Source of the DNA: Formivibrio citricus
Lineage (GTDB): Bacteria; Pseudomonadota; Gammaproteobacteria; Burkholderiales; Chitinibacteraceae
Length of the DNA stretch: 64,000 nt
NCBI RefSeq assembly: GCF_900115065.1
Contig: NZ_FOVE01000012.1
Span: forward strand, 1 to 64,000
Direction: 5' to 3'
Position numbers and translations under genes: made by a program. Under the pieces are notes generated by a model that ran no database searches, had not been told where the DNA came from, and was given only the letters and a program-made list of their open reading frames with translations. This document shows, piece after piece, positions 24,361 to 34,063 of this stretch (the first letter of the stretch is position 1; each line of letters starts with the position of its first letter).

Positions 24361-25515
24361 ATGACCCAAACCAAAACGAGGTTATTCCAACCTTTGACCC
24401 TCAAGAACGGTCTGATCCTGCGCAACCGCGCCGTGATGGCGCCTATGACGACGTGGTCGGCCAACCCGGATGGCACCGTCTCCGACCAGGAGGTGGCTTA
24501 CTACCGTGCCCGCGCCAACGGCGTCGGCATGGTGGTGACGGGTTGCACGCACGTAACGCCGGACGGCATCGGCTTCGCCGACGAGTTCGCCAGCCATGAA
24601 GACCGCTTCATTTCCAGCCTTCGTCGCTTGTCGGAAGCCGCCAAGAGCGGCGGCGCTCCCGCCATCCTGCAGGTTTACCACGCAGGCAACAAAGCCGTGC
24701 CCCACCTCGTACCGGATGGCCGCGTGGTCAGTGCCAGCGCGCTGAAGGCGCCTCCCGGCCCGTTCAATGACGGCGAAGTGACCAGCCATGCCCTGACCCG
24801 GGAAGAAATCGAAGCGATCATCACAGCTTTCGGCGAGACGACCCGCCGCGCCATCGAGGCGGGCTTCGATGGCATCGAGCTGCATGGCGCCCATGGCTTT
24901 CTCATCCAGAACTTCTTCTCGCCCCTGTTCAACCAGCGCAATGATGAATGGGGCGGCTCTCTCGAAAACCGCATGCGCTTCCCGCTGGCCCTGGTGCGCG
25001 AAGTGCAGCGGGTCATCGCCGAACACGCCAAGGGGCCTTTCCTGCTTGGCTACCGCATTTCACCGCAAGAGTCAGACGAGGGAGGGCTGCGCATTGGCGA
25101 TTCCTGCGTGCTGATTGATCGGCTGATTGAGGCTGGTGTCGATTACATCCATGCGTCGCTCTTTGATATTCCGAATGCCAAACCCGTGGGCGATACCGGC
25201 GAGCACACGATTGCCGAGCTGCTGGTTAAGCACGTTGGCGACCGTGTTCCCTTGATTGCGGCGGGACTTATCCGCACGCCCGGGGACGCCGAAAAAGCAC
25301 TGACGACCGGCCTGTCGCTGGTCGCAATCGGGCAGGGCTTGGTGATGAACCCGACGTGGGTCGAACTCGCCGGTGAAGGCCGGGAGGCAGAAATTACCAC
25401 GGCGCTCGATCCTGAGCGCGTACCGCTACTGGCGATTCCCGACAGTTTGTGGAATATGATCCAGGCTGCAAAGGGCTGGTTTACGCTCGCCAAGGAAGCG
25501 GAGGCCGTGGGTTAA
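24361..25515 (+). CDS. NADH:flavin oxidoreductase / Old Yellow Enzyme family
   Basis: A 384-residue FMN-dependent TIM-barrel reductase starting at ATG 24361 with GGAG about ten bases upstream. Marks: LKNGLILRNRAVMAPMTTW (FMN contact near the first strands), VYHAGNKA with the substrate-binding His and Asn, and the family hallmark ELHGAHGFLIQNFFSP followed by N.R.DEWGGSLENR. The Thr in the APMTTW segment replaces the Cys typical of YqjM-type class III enzymes. Such enzymes reduce activated C=C bonds of enones, nitro compounds and other electrophiles. Its divergent AraC neighbour and nearby quinone-reductase genes support an electrophile-detoxification role. Confidence 0.9.
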   Translation: MTQTKTRLFQPLTLKNGLILRNRAVMAPMTTWSANPDGTVSDQEVAYYRARANGVGMVVTGCTHVTPDGIGFADEFASHEDRFISSLRRLSEAAKSGGAPAILQVYHAGNKAVPHLVPDGRVVSASALKAPPGPFNDGEVTSHALTREEIEAIITAFGETTRRAIEAGFDGIELHGAHGFLIQNFFSPLFNQRNDEWGGSLENRMRFPLALVREVQRVIAEHAKGPFLLGYRISPQESDEGGLRIGDSCVLIDRLIEAGVDYIHASLFDIPNAKPVGDTGEHTIAELLVKHVGDRVPLIAAGLIRTPGDAEKALTTGLSLVAIGQGLVMNPTWVELAGEGREAEITTALDPERVPLLAIPDSLWNMIQAAKGWFTLAKEAEAVG

Positions 25516-25573
25516 CTCGTACGGCGGAATCGGAGCGAAGCGACATTCCGCCATTACCCCGCTCATTGAGTAG

Positions 25574-26790
25574 CTACTCATGCCTCAACGCATCAATCGG
25601 ATTCAACTGCGCCGCGCGCTTCGCCGGTACGAAACCAAAAGCGACGCCGATGGTGGCCGATACGCCGAATGCGATCAGGTTGATTTGCGCGTTGAACAGA
25701 TAGGGCATGTTCAGTAGCCAGGTGAGCAGTAGGGACGAGCCTAGTGCCAGCGCTAGCCCAATCGCCCCGCCGAAAGACGACAGCGCCACCGCTTCGATCA
25801 GGAATTGCAGTAGCACCTCGCGCTCCAGCGCACCAATCGCCAGCCGCGTGCCGATCTCGCGGGTGCGTTCGGTCACCGAGACCAGCATGATGTTCATGAT
25901 GCCGATGCCGCCGACCAAAAGGCTCACCGCGGCGACCGCGCCAAGCAGGGCGGTCATGATCTGCGTGGTGCTGGAGAGCGTGTTGGCGATCTGTTTGGTA
26001 TCGATCACGCTGAAGTTGTCCACTTCGTTGCCCGAGATGTTGCGCCGGGAGCGCATCAGGTTGGCGATGTCGTTGACGACGGTTTCGGTGTTGGCGCCTT
26101 CGCGCACCGAGGTCATGATTTCGCCCACGCCTTGCTGGCTTTGCCGCCCGGCCAGCCTGCGCTGGAAGGTCTTGAGCGGCGTGATGACGACGGCATCCTG
26201 ATCCTGCCCCATCGCCGACTGGCCCTTGGGCGCCAAGACACCGATCACTTCGCAGGACTGGGTTTTGAGGCGGATGCGCTCGCCGAGCGGGTTGCCGCTG
26301 TTGCCGAACAGCGATTTGCGCACGGTTTCGCCGATCACACACACGGCGCGGGCCGCGCGCTGTTCGGTGTCGGTAAACAGACGCCCGTTGGCGAGCTTCC
26401 AGTTGCCGATCTCGAAGTAATCCGGCGTGGAGCCGAGTACGCGCGTGGTCAGGTTCGATTGCATGTATTGCACGGTGAGCGAGCTGCTCGATGCGGGGGC
26501 GACAAGGCGTACGCCGCGAACGCTTTCCAGAATGGCGGCGACATCGCTTTCCTTGAAGTTGGGGGGCGGCGTGCCGCCCCCGCCCGGCCCCATGCGCGTA
26601 CCGGGGACCACGATCACCAGATTGCTGCCCAGGCTGGAGAGCTGGGTCTTGATCATGGCCGTGGCGCCGTTGCCGAGCGTGACCATGGTGACCACGGCGG
26701 CGACGCCGATCACGATGCCGAGCACGGTCAGGAAGGCGCGCATCAGGTTGCGGCGAATCTCGCGCAGGGCGAGCAGGAAGGCATTGAATA

Positions 26791-26794
<4 letters not shown>
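25574..26794 (-). CDS. MacB-like ABC transporter permease (FtsX domain)
   Basis: A 406-residue permease with the MacB architecture minus the ATPase: TM1 at about 20-45 (AFLTVLGIVIGVAAVVTMVTLG), a large periplasmic MacB_PCD domain (about 50-270) and a C-terminal FtsX domain with three more helices, the first containing LLGAVAAVSLLVGGIGIMNIMLVSVTERTREIG. The cytosolic E.REIGTRLAIGA element that transmits ATPase movement is intact. The gene overlaps the ATPase gene by 4 bp, so the two are translationally coupled. In MacAB-TolC systems the pump works by mechanotransmission from the periplasm, exporting macrolides, siderophores or peptides. Confidence 0.92.
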
Positions 26795-27498
<704 letters not shown>

Positions 27499-27531
27499 TG
27501 GGTTATGTTCCTTTGAATGCATTTTCACCAC

Positions 27532-27598
27532 AGAGGCACGGAGAACACAGAGAAAAACAGATCTCGCGCAACTGGTTTCTCGCAGTCTCTTTGTGGTG
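27532..27598 (+). repeat. Imperfect palindrome abutting the MITE-like element
   Basis: CACCACAGAG near the left end is complementary to the right end CTCTTTGTGGTG with one indel, folding the 67-bp segment. The left arm, with CACAGAGGCACGGAGA, is of a type scattered in many bacterial genomes. It lies between the ATPase gene and the TIR element at 27599. Confidence 0.5.
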
Positions 27599-27764
27599 CT
27601 AGTGGTCTGCTTCGCAAATGAACGAACCGATAAAGCTTGTCTTCGATCCCCTGGCCGCGTTGCTCATCCTCGCAATAGCTACGGCTATTGCTGTGGTTCG
27701 CGCCTTGCCAGAAACTCGAATCCCTCGCTTTCTCGTGTCCGCTATTTACGAAGCAGACCACTAG
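27599..27764. mobile_element. MITE-like element with 21-bp terminal inverted repeats
   Basis: A 166-bp unit that begins CTAGTGGTCTGCTTCG and ends CGAAGCAGACCACTAG, a 16-bp perfect inverted terminus extended by AAAT/ATTT after one mismatch. The terminal CTAG is itself a palindrome and could be a target duplication or part of the TIR. Inside is a smaller palindrome GCAATAGC..GCTATTGC. There is no coding capacity, as expected for a non-autonomous transposable element. It sits within the MacAB-type operon between ATPase and adaptor genes. Confidence 0.65.
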
Positions 27765-27806
27765 AAAATCAATAAACATCCGTTTCGTCATGCCGGGGTG
27801 CAGGGT

Positions 27807-27908
27807 TCCCCCCTTTGACAAAGGGGGGCTGGGGGGATTTAGCGGCACAGGCATAAAACAGCATTGCCCAAATCCCCCTCAATCCCCCTTTTGCAAAGGG
27901 GGAAGCAA
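27807..27908 (-). repeat. C/G-tract dispersed repeat, copy 2 (inverted relative to copy 1)
   Basis: Reverse-orientation partner of 12061-12173: hairpin CCCCCCTTTGACAAAGGGGGG, a linker containing GCGGCACAGGCA, then AATCCCCCTCAATCCCCC and a final hairpin ending GGGGGAAGCAAG. It lies in the spacer between the adaptor and ATPase genes of the MacAB-type operon and could attenuate read-through. Confidence 0.8.
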
Positions 27909-28001
27909 GTCGCACCCGCCCCCCGTTTTGGGCCACGCTTTGCCAAGCCATCGCGGGGATTTCTTCGCGCATCACAACGGATCAATGATGGCCGGCGCAA
28001 A

Positions 28002-29303
28002 TCAGGATGGCTTCTTCACACTCGCCGTATCGGTGATAACCGCGTCGCCTTCCTTGATCTCACCGGATTCGATCTCGGTGTATTTGCCGTCGCTCAAACC
28101 GGTCTGGACGGTCACGGCGCGCGGGCCGGTTGGGGAGTCGATCCAGACGCGAGCCGCTCCTTTGCTGCTGCCGGCTTTGGCGGGCGCGCTCGCAGTGCGC
28201 GGCGCTTGTGCCGGCATGGGCGGGCGTGGCATCAGGAAGCTCAATACGCCGCCGCCGGGTTTGGCGCTGGGCGCAGCACCGGGCTCAAAGCGCAACGCGG
28301 CGTTGGGAACGCGCAATACGCCTTTTTTCTCGGCGGCCAGAATGTCGGCGGTCGCGGTCATGCCCGGCAACAGCGCCAGATCCTGGTTGTCGACCGCAAG
28401 CACGGTCTGGTAGCTCACCACGTTGTCGACGGTCTTGGAGGCCACGCGCACCAGCTTGATCGTGGCGGGGAAGGGCTTGTCAGGATGGGCATCGACGTTG
28501 AATTCCGCAGCCTGCCCGGCGCGGACCTGCCCGACATCGGATTCGGCGACCGAGACCACCAGTTCCATCTTTTTCAAATCCTCGGCGAGCGTGAACAGCG
28601 TCGTGACCGACAGCGAAGCCGCCACGGTCTGGCCCTTGCTCACGGCACGGCTGAGTACCACGCCGTCAATCGGGGCGCGGATGGTGGACTTGGCGAGATC
28701 GGTTTCGTTGGACTGCAAGGAGGCGCGCGCCTCGGCGACGGCGGCCAGCGCGCTGTCGAGATCGGCCTGGGCGCGCGCCAGCTTGGCACGGGCCGCATCC
28801 ATTTCCGTGGGGGCCGGCACCTTGCCGCCGGAAAGGCGCGAGACTTCCTCGTAGCGTTTGACCGTGGCGCCGGTTTCGGCGACGGTGGCGCGGTTCTGGG
28901 CGATGCTGGCTTCGGCGGCTTTCAGTGCGGCCTGCGATTTGGCGATCTGCTGCCTGAGCTTGGTGGTGTCGAGCTCGGCTAGAACCTGGCCCTTTTTTAC
29001 CCGGTCGTTGTAATCGACCAGGACGGCCGCGATGGTGCCGGAAAGCTCGCTGCCCACGTCGACCGAATTGGTCGGGCTCAAGGTGCCGGTCGCGGAAACC
29101 TTGAGCGCGATGTCGCCGCGCCCGACGGGTTCGGTCACATATTGCGTATCGCTTCGGCCGTGCTGGCTCCAGGCATAGCCGCCGCCCAGCAGCGTTGCCG
29201 TCAACAGGGCTCCGCTCCCCAGCTTGGCGAGCTTCAACCAGCTTGGCGCTGGCCGGATTTTTGAAAGAAAGGTGTCTTTGTTCGGCATGATGTCATCGCT
29301 CAT
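28002..29303 (-). CDS. MacA-like periplasmic adaptor (HlyD/RND-MFP family)
   Basis: About 433 residues from ATG 29303; ATG 29288 is a second option and neither has a strong ribosome site. A membrane anchor (LGSGALLTATLLGGGYAW) precedes the adaptor domains: lipoyl half (GTLSPTNSVDVGSELSGTI), a long coiled-coil hairpin (about 110-200, rich in Ala, Gln and Arg), second lipoyl half (IRAPIDGVVLSRAVSKGQTVAA), beta-barrel, and a membrane-proximal domain with an Ala/Pro-rich insertion near the C-terminus. It is the third component of the MacAB-TolC-type system with the split ATPase/permease downstream and the OMF upstream on the same strand. Confidence 0.9.
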   Translation of the reverse strand: MSDDIMPNKDTFLSKIRPAPSWLKLAKLGSGALLTATLLGGGYAWSQHGRSDTQYVTEPVGRGDIALKVSATGTLSPTNSVDVGSELSGTIAAVLVDYNDRVKKGQVLAELDTTKLRQQIAKSQAALKAAEASIAQNRATVAETGATVKRYEEVSRLSGGKVPAPTEMDAARAKLARAQADLDSALAAVAEARASLQSNETDLAKSTIRAPIDGVVLSRAVSKGQTVAASLSVTTLFTLAEDLKKMELVVSVAESDVGQVRAGQAAEFNVDAHPDKPFPATIKLVRVASKTVDNVVSYQTVLAVDNQDLALLPGMTATADILAAEKKGVLRVPNAALRFEPGAAPSAKPGGGVLSFLMPRPPMPAQAPRTASAPAKAGSSKGAARVWIDSPTGPRAVTVQTGLSDGKYTEIESGEIKEGDAVITDTASVKKPS

Positions 29304-29333
29304 GGTGAAGCTTTGTTGTCGGTCGGTCAGCAA

Positions 29334-29443
29334 GTAGCCCGGATGAAACAACGTGAAATCCGGGGCTTTCGTTGGAGGGCCACAAACCCGGTTTGTCTTT
29401 GAACCCGTGTTCCCGGATTCCGCTGCGCTACATCCGGGCTACC
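29334..29443 (+). repeat. TAGCCCGGATG-type palindromic repeat, copy 1
   Basis: About 110 bp bounded by GTAGCCCGGATG and CATCCGGGCTAC, with an inner CCGGGG segment; it is nearly identical in direct orientation to 33704-33815. It fills the spacer between the OMF stop and the adaptor start in the MacAB-type operon. Confidence 0.85.
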
Positions 29444-29494
29444 CGCTTGATACATTGCCCCCGCAAGGGGCGAGGGGAAACCAGGAAAGTGCGA

Positions 29495-30919
29495 TTACCC
29501 CGGCGTCCACCCCCCGCCCAACGCCTTGTAGAGCTGGACCAGCGCCTTGGCGCGGTCTGCAGCGGCGCTCAGGCGGGAATCGTCGGCGCTGAGTTGGGTG
29601 CGCTGGGCCTCCAAAAGCGGCAGGAAGTCGATCAGTCCGGCCTGGTAACGGGCACGGGCCAGTGCCAGCGCCTCGTTCGCGGAAGTGTCGGCGGCTTGCA
29701 GGCTGGTTTCGCGTTCGCGGGTCTTGTTCAGCGCGACCAGCGCGTTTTCCACGTCGGCCAGTGCCTGCAACACGGTTTTTTCGTAAGTCGCCAGAACTTG
29801 CTCCTGTTGCGCGGTCTGGATGGCGATGTTCTGGCGGATGCGGCCGGCATCGAAGATCGGCGCAGTCAGCCCGGCGGCGATGCTGCCGGCCATGGCGTCG
29901 GCACTGAAAAGCCGCCCGGCGCGCAGTGCTTCCAGCCCGATTGAGCCGGAAAGCGTCAGGCTCGGGTAGCGCGCGGCTTCGGCTTTCTTGACGAGCGCTG
30001 CCTTGGCGAACAGTTGTTGTTCCGCGGCGCGCACGTCCGGGCGCTGGCGTAGCGTATCGGCGGGGATGCCGATGGCGAGCGAGGCGGGCGTTTGCGGAAT
30101 GCTGCCGGCCTTTTCCAGTAGGGCTGCGAGCCTGGTCGGCGTCAAACCGGCCAGCACCGCCAGGCTGTTGCGCGTGCTTTCCAGCGATTTTTCGAGCGCT
30201 GGAATCGCCGCTCGTGCCTGTTCGACGCTGGTGCTGGCTTGCGCCACGTCCAGCTCGGTCACGAGCCCGGCCTGCTGGCGCCAGCGCGTGATGGCGAGCG
30301 TTTCTTCCTGGCTCTTGAGGTTGTCGCGCGCCACTTGCAGGCGGGCTTGCAGGCCGCGGTAGTCGATATAGCCCTGCGCGGTTTCCGCCAGCAGTGTCAC
30401 CCGCGTGTCACGCAAACTCTCTATGCTTGCCTGTAGGCTGGCATCGGAGGCTTCGGCTGCGCTGCGCAGCCCGCCGAAGAGATCGAGCTCCCAACTGGCG
30501 TCGAGCCCTGCGGAGAACTGGTTGCCGGTCGCTCCGGAGCCGGTTTCCTTGCTGTTCTTGCTGCGGCTGGCGTTGGCCGTGGCGTTGAGCGAGGGCCAAA
30601 GGTTGGCATCGCTCACGCCTTTCTGCGCACGCGCCTCGCGTACCTTGGCTGCGGCCAGGCGCAGATCGGGGCTGTTCTGCAATGCGGATTCGATCAGTTG
30701 GTCGAGCACCGGATCGCCGAGCGTTTTCCACCACTGCGCGGGATCGGTTGGCTGGGCGGCGGCTACTGCGGCGGGATTGCTTTTCCAGAGGGCGGGAATG
30801 TCCAGCGTTGGCATCTTGTAGGGCAGACTGCCTGCGCAGCCTGCCAGCAGTAAAGCCATGGAGAGCACCAGAAGCTTGGTTTGACATGAACGGCGCACGG
30901 CTTGCTTTGCTGAAGGCAT
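29495..30919 (-). CDS. Outer-membrane efflux lipoprotein (NodT/OprM family) of the MacAB-like system
   Basis: A 474-residue outer-membrane factor with lipobox LLAGC (lipidated Cys at about 28). Two OEP repeats follow, with the family signatures DPAQWWKTLGDPVLDQLI, WELDLFGGLRSAAEAS and RQRPDVRAAEQQL. It is paralogous to the OMF at 12309-13769, but the N-terminal region differs and it belongs to the MacAB-like operon, of which it is the first gene on this strand. It ends in LGGGWTPG, the expected C-terminus for this family. It is divergent from the diguanylate cyclase gene. Confidence 0.9.
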   Translation of the reverse strand: MPSAKQAVRRSCQTKLLVLSMALLLAGCAGSLPYKMPTLDIPALWKSNPAAVAAAQPTDPAQWWKTLGDPVLDQLIESALQNSPDLRLAAAKVREARAQKGVSDANLWPSLNATANASRSKNSKETGSGATGNQFSAGLDASWELDLFGGLRSAAEASDASLQASIESLRDTRVTLLAETAQGYIDYRGLQARLQVARDNLKSQEETLAITRWRQQAGLVTELDVAQASTSVEQARAAIPALEKSLESTRNSLAVLAGLTPTRLAALLEKAGSIPQTPASLAIGIPADTLRQRPDVRAAEQQLFAKAALVKKAEAARYPSLTLSGSIGLEALRAGRLFSADAMAGSIAAGLTAPIFDAGRIRQNIAIQTAQQEQVLATYEKTVLQALADVENALVALNKTRERETSLQAADTSANEALALARARYQAGLIDFLPLLEAQRTQLSADDSRLSAAADRAKALVQLYKALGGGWTPG

Positions 30920-31114
30920 CGGGTGTTTGCATCGCTATGAAACGGGACTGGCGCAGTATCCGGCAGCTGCGTGTAAAACGCTCAAAGCGGCATGTAAAAA
31001 ACAGTAAAATTTTGACGTAATTTTTTGTCCGATCCGGCAGAGACCCACTGCCTGCATTGCAGAAAACCTGCCGCAGGCCGATATTGGGCGGCGGCGGACC
31101 CACTTTGGCAGACC

Positions 31115-33373
31115 ATGCACTCACCCAGACAGCACAACCCCTTTTTCGTCCAATGGTTGATTTTCGTTGCGGCGGTACTGATCCTTGGAGCCAGCACCGG
31201 CTATGAAATCTGGCGGGACCGTGTACGTGTCGAACGGCACGAACAGGAACGCTTGCTGGCCATGTCGCGCGTGGTTCAGATCAACGTCGAAAAAAACCTC
31301 GAATCGACCAATGAGGCCCTGGCCGAGCTGCGCAAGGATGTCGTTTCCGGTCATGTGGGACCGGATTTGAATGATCGTCTGCGTTTGCTGGTAGAAGCCA
31401 TGCCTGGCGTGCGTACCCTGACTATCCTCGATGCGTCGGGGCGGATATGGGCCGCAAGCCGTCCTGAACTTCTTGGCCGAAGCGAGGATTTCAGTCAACG
31501 CGAGTATTTCCGGGTGCCGCAACAGCATGCCGACCCGGATACGTTGTACGTTTCGCCACCGTTTCGTACCGTGCTCGGCGCCTATTCACTTGTCGTGACG
31601 CGCATGATTCCCGGCCCACACGGGGAGTTTGGCGGAATCGTTGCCGCAACGTTGGCCCCGACCTATTTCAATCCTTTGCTCGATTCCGTGAATCATCTGC
31701 CGGACATGTTTGCTTCGCTGCAGCATGGCGACGGGGTCGTGTTCCTGGCCGTGCCGTCTTTCAGCCGGGATGTTGTCGGCATGAACCTGGCGCAGCCAGG
31801 CTCGCTTTTCTTGCGTCATAGGGAGAGCGGGCAGCCGGTCACGGTCTTTTCCGGAATGGCCTTGGCGCGGGAAGAGAGTCTCATGCTTGTCCAGCGCGAT
31901 ATCCGGCCAGCGGTTTTGAAGATGGACAAGCCGCTGGTCGTTGCGGTATCGCGTCCTTTGAGCGAAATCTATCGTGACTGGAATCGCAATGCCCGGATGA
32001 CGGTCGGTATTTTTTTTCTGGCTACGATGCTCTTCGCTGCCGGGCTGTATGTTTGCCAGCGCCACAGTCGCCAGTTTCTGCAAAGGGAAGAGCACGCGGC
32101 CCGGCGGTTGGCCGACAGCGAGCAACGGCTGAAGACGATCGTCGATACCGAGCCGGAGTGTGTGAAGGTGCTGACATTGGATGGTGTGCTCGAACAGATG
32201 AACCGTGCCGGCCTTGCCCTGATGGAGGCCGATTCCGAAGAGCAGGTAACTGGCGCCAAGGCAGTCGATCTCGTCGTCCCCGAATGCCGGGCAGCATTCT
32301 CTGAGGCAGTCTTGCGAGCCGGACGGGGCGAGTCGGCAGTGGTTGCTTACGAGGTGGTTGGCTTCAAAGGGGCGCATCGCTGGCTGGAGATGTATGCCGT
32401 TCCCATGCGCGATGTGGACGGCGGGATCGTAGCCGTGCTCGGTGTTTCCCGTGACATCACCGCGCGCAAAAAGGCCGAAGCCCGTCTACAGCTCGCGGCA
32501 AGCGTATTCCTGCATGCACGCGAAGGTATTGCTATTACCGATCTCGACGGCACCATTCTGGATGTCAACGAGACTTTCACGACCATCACCGGCTACAGCC
32601 GCGAAGAAGCCATCGGCAAGAATCCGCGCATCCTTAAATCCGGACTGCACGATGCCGAGTTCTATGCCGACATGTGGAGGGCCCTGATCGAGGGGGGCTA
32701 CTGGGCCGGCGAAATCTGGAACCGGCGCAAGAACGGTGAGATTTACGCCGAGCTCAACACCATCACTGCCGTGTTCGATGAGGCGGGTGTGCGGCAGCAT
32801 TATGTCGTCTTGTTTGCCGACATCACTGAAATCAAGCAATACCAGCTCCGGCTTGAGCATCTGGCTCATTTCGACGTGCTGACGGGTTTGCCCAACCGCA
32901 TGCTGCTTGCCGACCGCTTGCGCCACGCGATTGCCGAAGGCCAGCGCAATGGCAAGACCGTCGCCGTAGTCTACCTGGATCTGGATGGCTTCAAGGAAGT
33001 CAACGACCGCTACGGTCACGAGGCCGGCGACAAACTCCTGATCGCCATTGCACAGCGGTTCACGGGTGCATTGCGTGCGGTCGATACCGTGGCGCGCCTG
33101 GGGGGTGACGAGTTCGTCGCCGTGCTCGCGGACCAGGATTCCCCGCAAAGCTGCTTACCTGCGCTGGAGCGTCTGTTACAGGCTGCGGCCGAACCAGTCA
33201 CTTTGGAAGATGCCGTGTTGCATGTCTCGGGTAGTGCAGGCGTTGCTTGCTATCCGCAGGACGGTGACGAGGCCGATGTCCTGATGCGCCATGCCGATCA
33301 AGCGATGTACCAGGCCAAGCAAATGGGCAAGAACCGGTTCTGCATGTTTTCCGGCGGGCAGGACGGGTTTTAA
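31115..33373 (+). CDS. Membrane diguanylate cyclase: periplasmic dCache-like sensor, two PAS domains, GGDEF
   Basis: A 752-residue signalling enzyme from ATG 31115; a TTG at 31025 would add 30 residues. TM1 (FFVQWLIFVAAVLILGAS) and TM2 (about 300-320, MTVGIFFLATMLFAAGLYV) enclose an approximately 260-residue periplasmic double-Cache-type sensor (TLTILDASGRIWAASRPE, GAYSLVVTRMI). Two PAS domains follow, the second with ITDLDGTILDVNETFTTITGY. The GGDEF domain holds RLGGDEF with GGDEF at about 663-667 and FDVLTGLPNR at its start, so the active site is intact. It makes cyclic-di-GMP in response to an extracytoplasmic ligand. No obvious RxxD inhibitory site precedes the motif at the usual distance. 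Confidence 0.9.
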   Translation: MHSPRQHNPFFVQWLIFVAAVLILGASTGYEIWRDRVRVERHEQERLLAMSRVVQINVEKNLESTNEALAELRKDVVSGHVGPDLNDRLRLLVEAMPGVRTLTILDASGRIWAASRPELLGRSEDFSQREYFRVPQQHADPDTLYVSPPFRTVLGAYSLVVTRMIPGPHGEFGGIVAATLAPTYFNPLLDSVNHLPDMFASLQHGDGVVFLAVPSFSRDVVGMNLAQPGSLFLRHRESGQPVTVFSGMALAREESLMLVQRDIRPAVLKMDKPLVVAVSRPLSEIYRDWNRNARMTVGIFFLATMLFAAGLYVCQRHSRQFLQREEHAARRLADSEQRLKTIVDTEPECVKVLTLDGVLEQMNRAGLALMEADSEEQVTGAKAVDLVVPECRAAFSEAVLRAGRGESAVVAYEVVGFKGAHRWLEMYAVPMRDVDGGIVAVLGVSRDITARKKAEARLQLAASVFLHAREGIAITDLDGTILDVNETFTTITGYSREEAIGKNPRILKSGLHDAEFYADMWRALIEGGYWAGEIWNRRKNGEIYAELNTITAVFDEAGVRQHYVVLFADITEIKQYQLRLEHLAHFDVLTGLPNRMLLADRLRHAIAEGQRNGKTVAVVYLDLDGFKEVNDRYGHEAGDKLLIAIAQRFTGALRAVDTVARLGGDEFVAVLADQDSPQSCLPALERLLQAAAEPVTLEDAVLHVSGSAGVACYPQDGDEADVLMRHADQAMYQAKQMGKNRFCMFSGGQDGF

Positions 33374-33437
33374 CCCGTCATCTCCTGCGCCCGGAAACAC
33401 TCCATCGACGGCAATGCTGTTCACTGAAGGATTTTCA

Positions 33438-33690
33438 TGCGCCTGCGGCGCAGGGTTTAGGGCCGGTTCCGCCCGGCAAACGGGAAAGGGATTTGTCTCG
33501 CCAAATCCCCTTCACCCCTAGGCGAGCCCGCTCCGGCGCCCCTACGGGGTTCCCTGCGATGCTCGCAAGACACGGCGGCTGCGCAACTCGGCCTGCGGCC
33601 TCAAACAGTGCTCGCCGAATTCCCGCGCCTTGCTGTGCTTCTCGGCGCCTTCCAGGGCAGGGCGTGCTGCAAGCGATTCTGGTCAATGAA
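33438..33690 (+). repeat. About 250-bp dispersed repeat, copy 1
   Basis: The segment from ATGCGCCTGCGGCGCAGG to the AATGAAAA end is repeated in opposite orientation at 59957-60225. Shared blocks include GGGAAAGGGATTTGTCTCGC, CCCCTTCACCCCTAGGCGAG, GCCGCAGGCCGAGTTGCGCA (reverse strand) and TCTCGGCGCCTTCCAGGGCA. No stable reading frame is supported. It occupies most of the gap between the cyclase gene and gltB. Confidence 0.85.
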
Positions 33691-33703
33691 AATGTCGTAA
33701 GCG

Positions 33704-33815
33704 AGTAGCCCGGATGAAACAACGTGAAATCCGGGGCTTTCGTTGTTGGTCGCCACAACCCGATTTGTCTTTGAACCCGTACTCCCGGATTTCGCTGCGC
33801 TGCATCCGGGCTACC
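33704..33815 (+). repeat. TAGCCCGGATG-type palindromic repeat, copy 2
   Basis: Direct repeat of 29334-29443 with the same ends (GTAGCCCGGATG and CATCCGGGCTAC). It follows the 250-bp repeat by only about 15 bp, so the gap before gltB is a stack of two repeat families. Confidence 0.85.
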
Positions 33816-33974
33816 CGCTGCGGTTTGTTCCCCCCTGTGAGGGAGAAGGAACCATCTGCCGCCAATGAAATCATCCGGGCTCTCCCCCTTCGTTTTTCAT
33901 CGAATTCCCCGATCAAAAAGATGTGCGTCTGCTCAATTGCGGGAAAACCCTAATAGGGATAGAATCTTGACCCT

Positions 33975-33992
33975 TTCTCTCGAAAAATCGAG
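33975..33992 (+). promoter_or_regulatory. Short hairpin in the gltB leader
   Basis: CTCTCGA and TCGAGAG form a 7-bp stem around AAAA, about 70 bp before the gltB start. It is within the likely 5' untranslated region; the role (attenuation or mRNA stability) is inferred only. Confidence 0.35.
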
Positions 33993-34063
33993 AGGAAACA
34001 ACGCCTCCGCCGAGTGCGGGGTTGGTTCAGGCTACTACACGGCCTCTGTGATACAAGGGTTGC

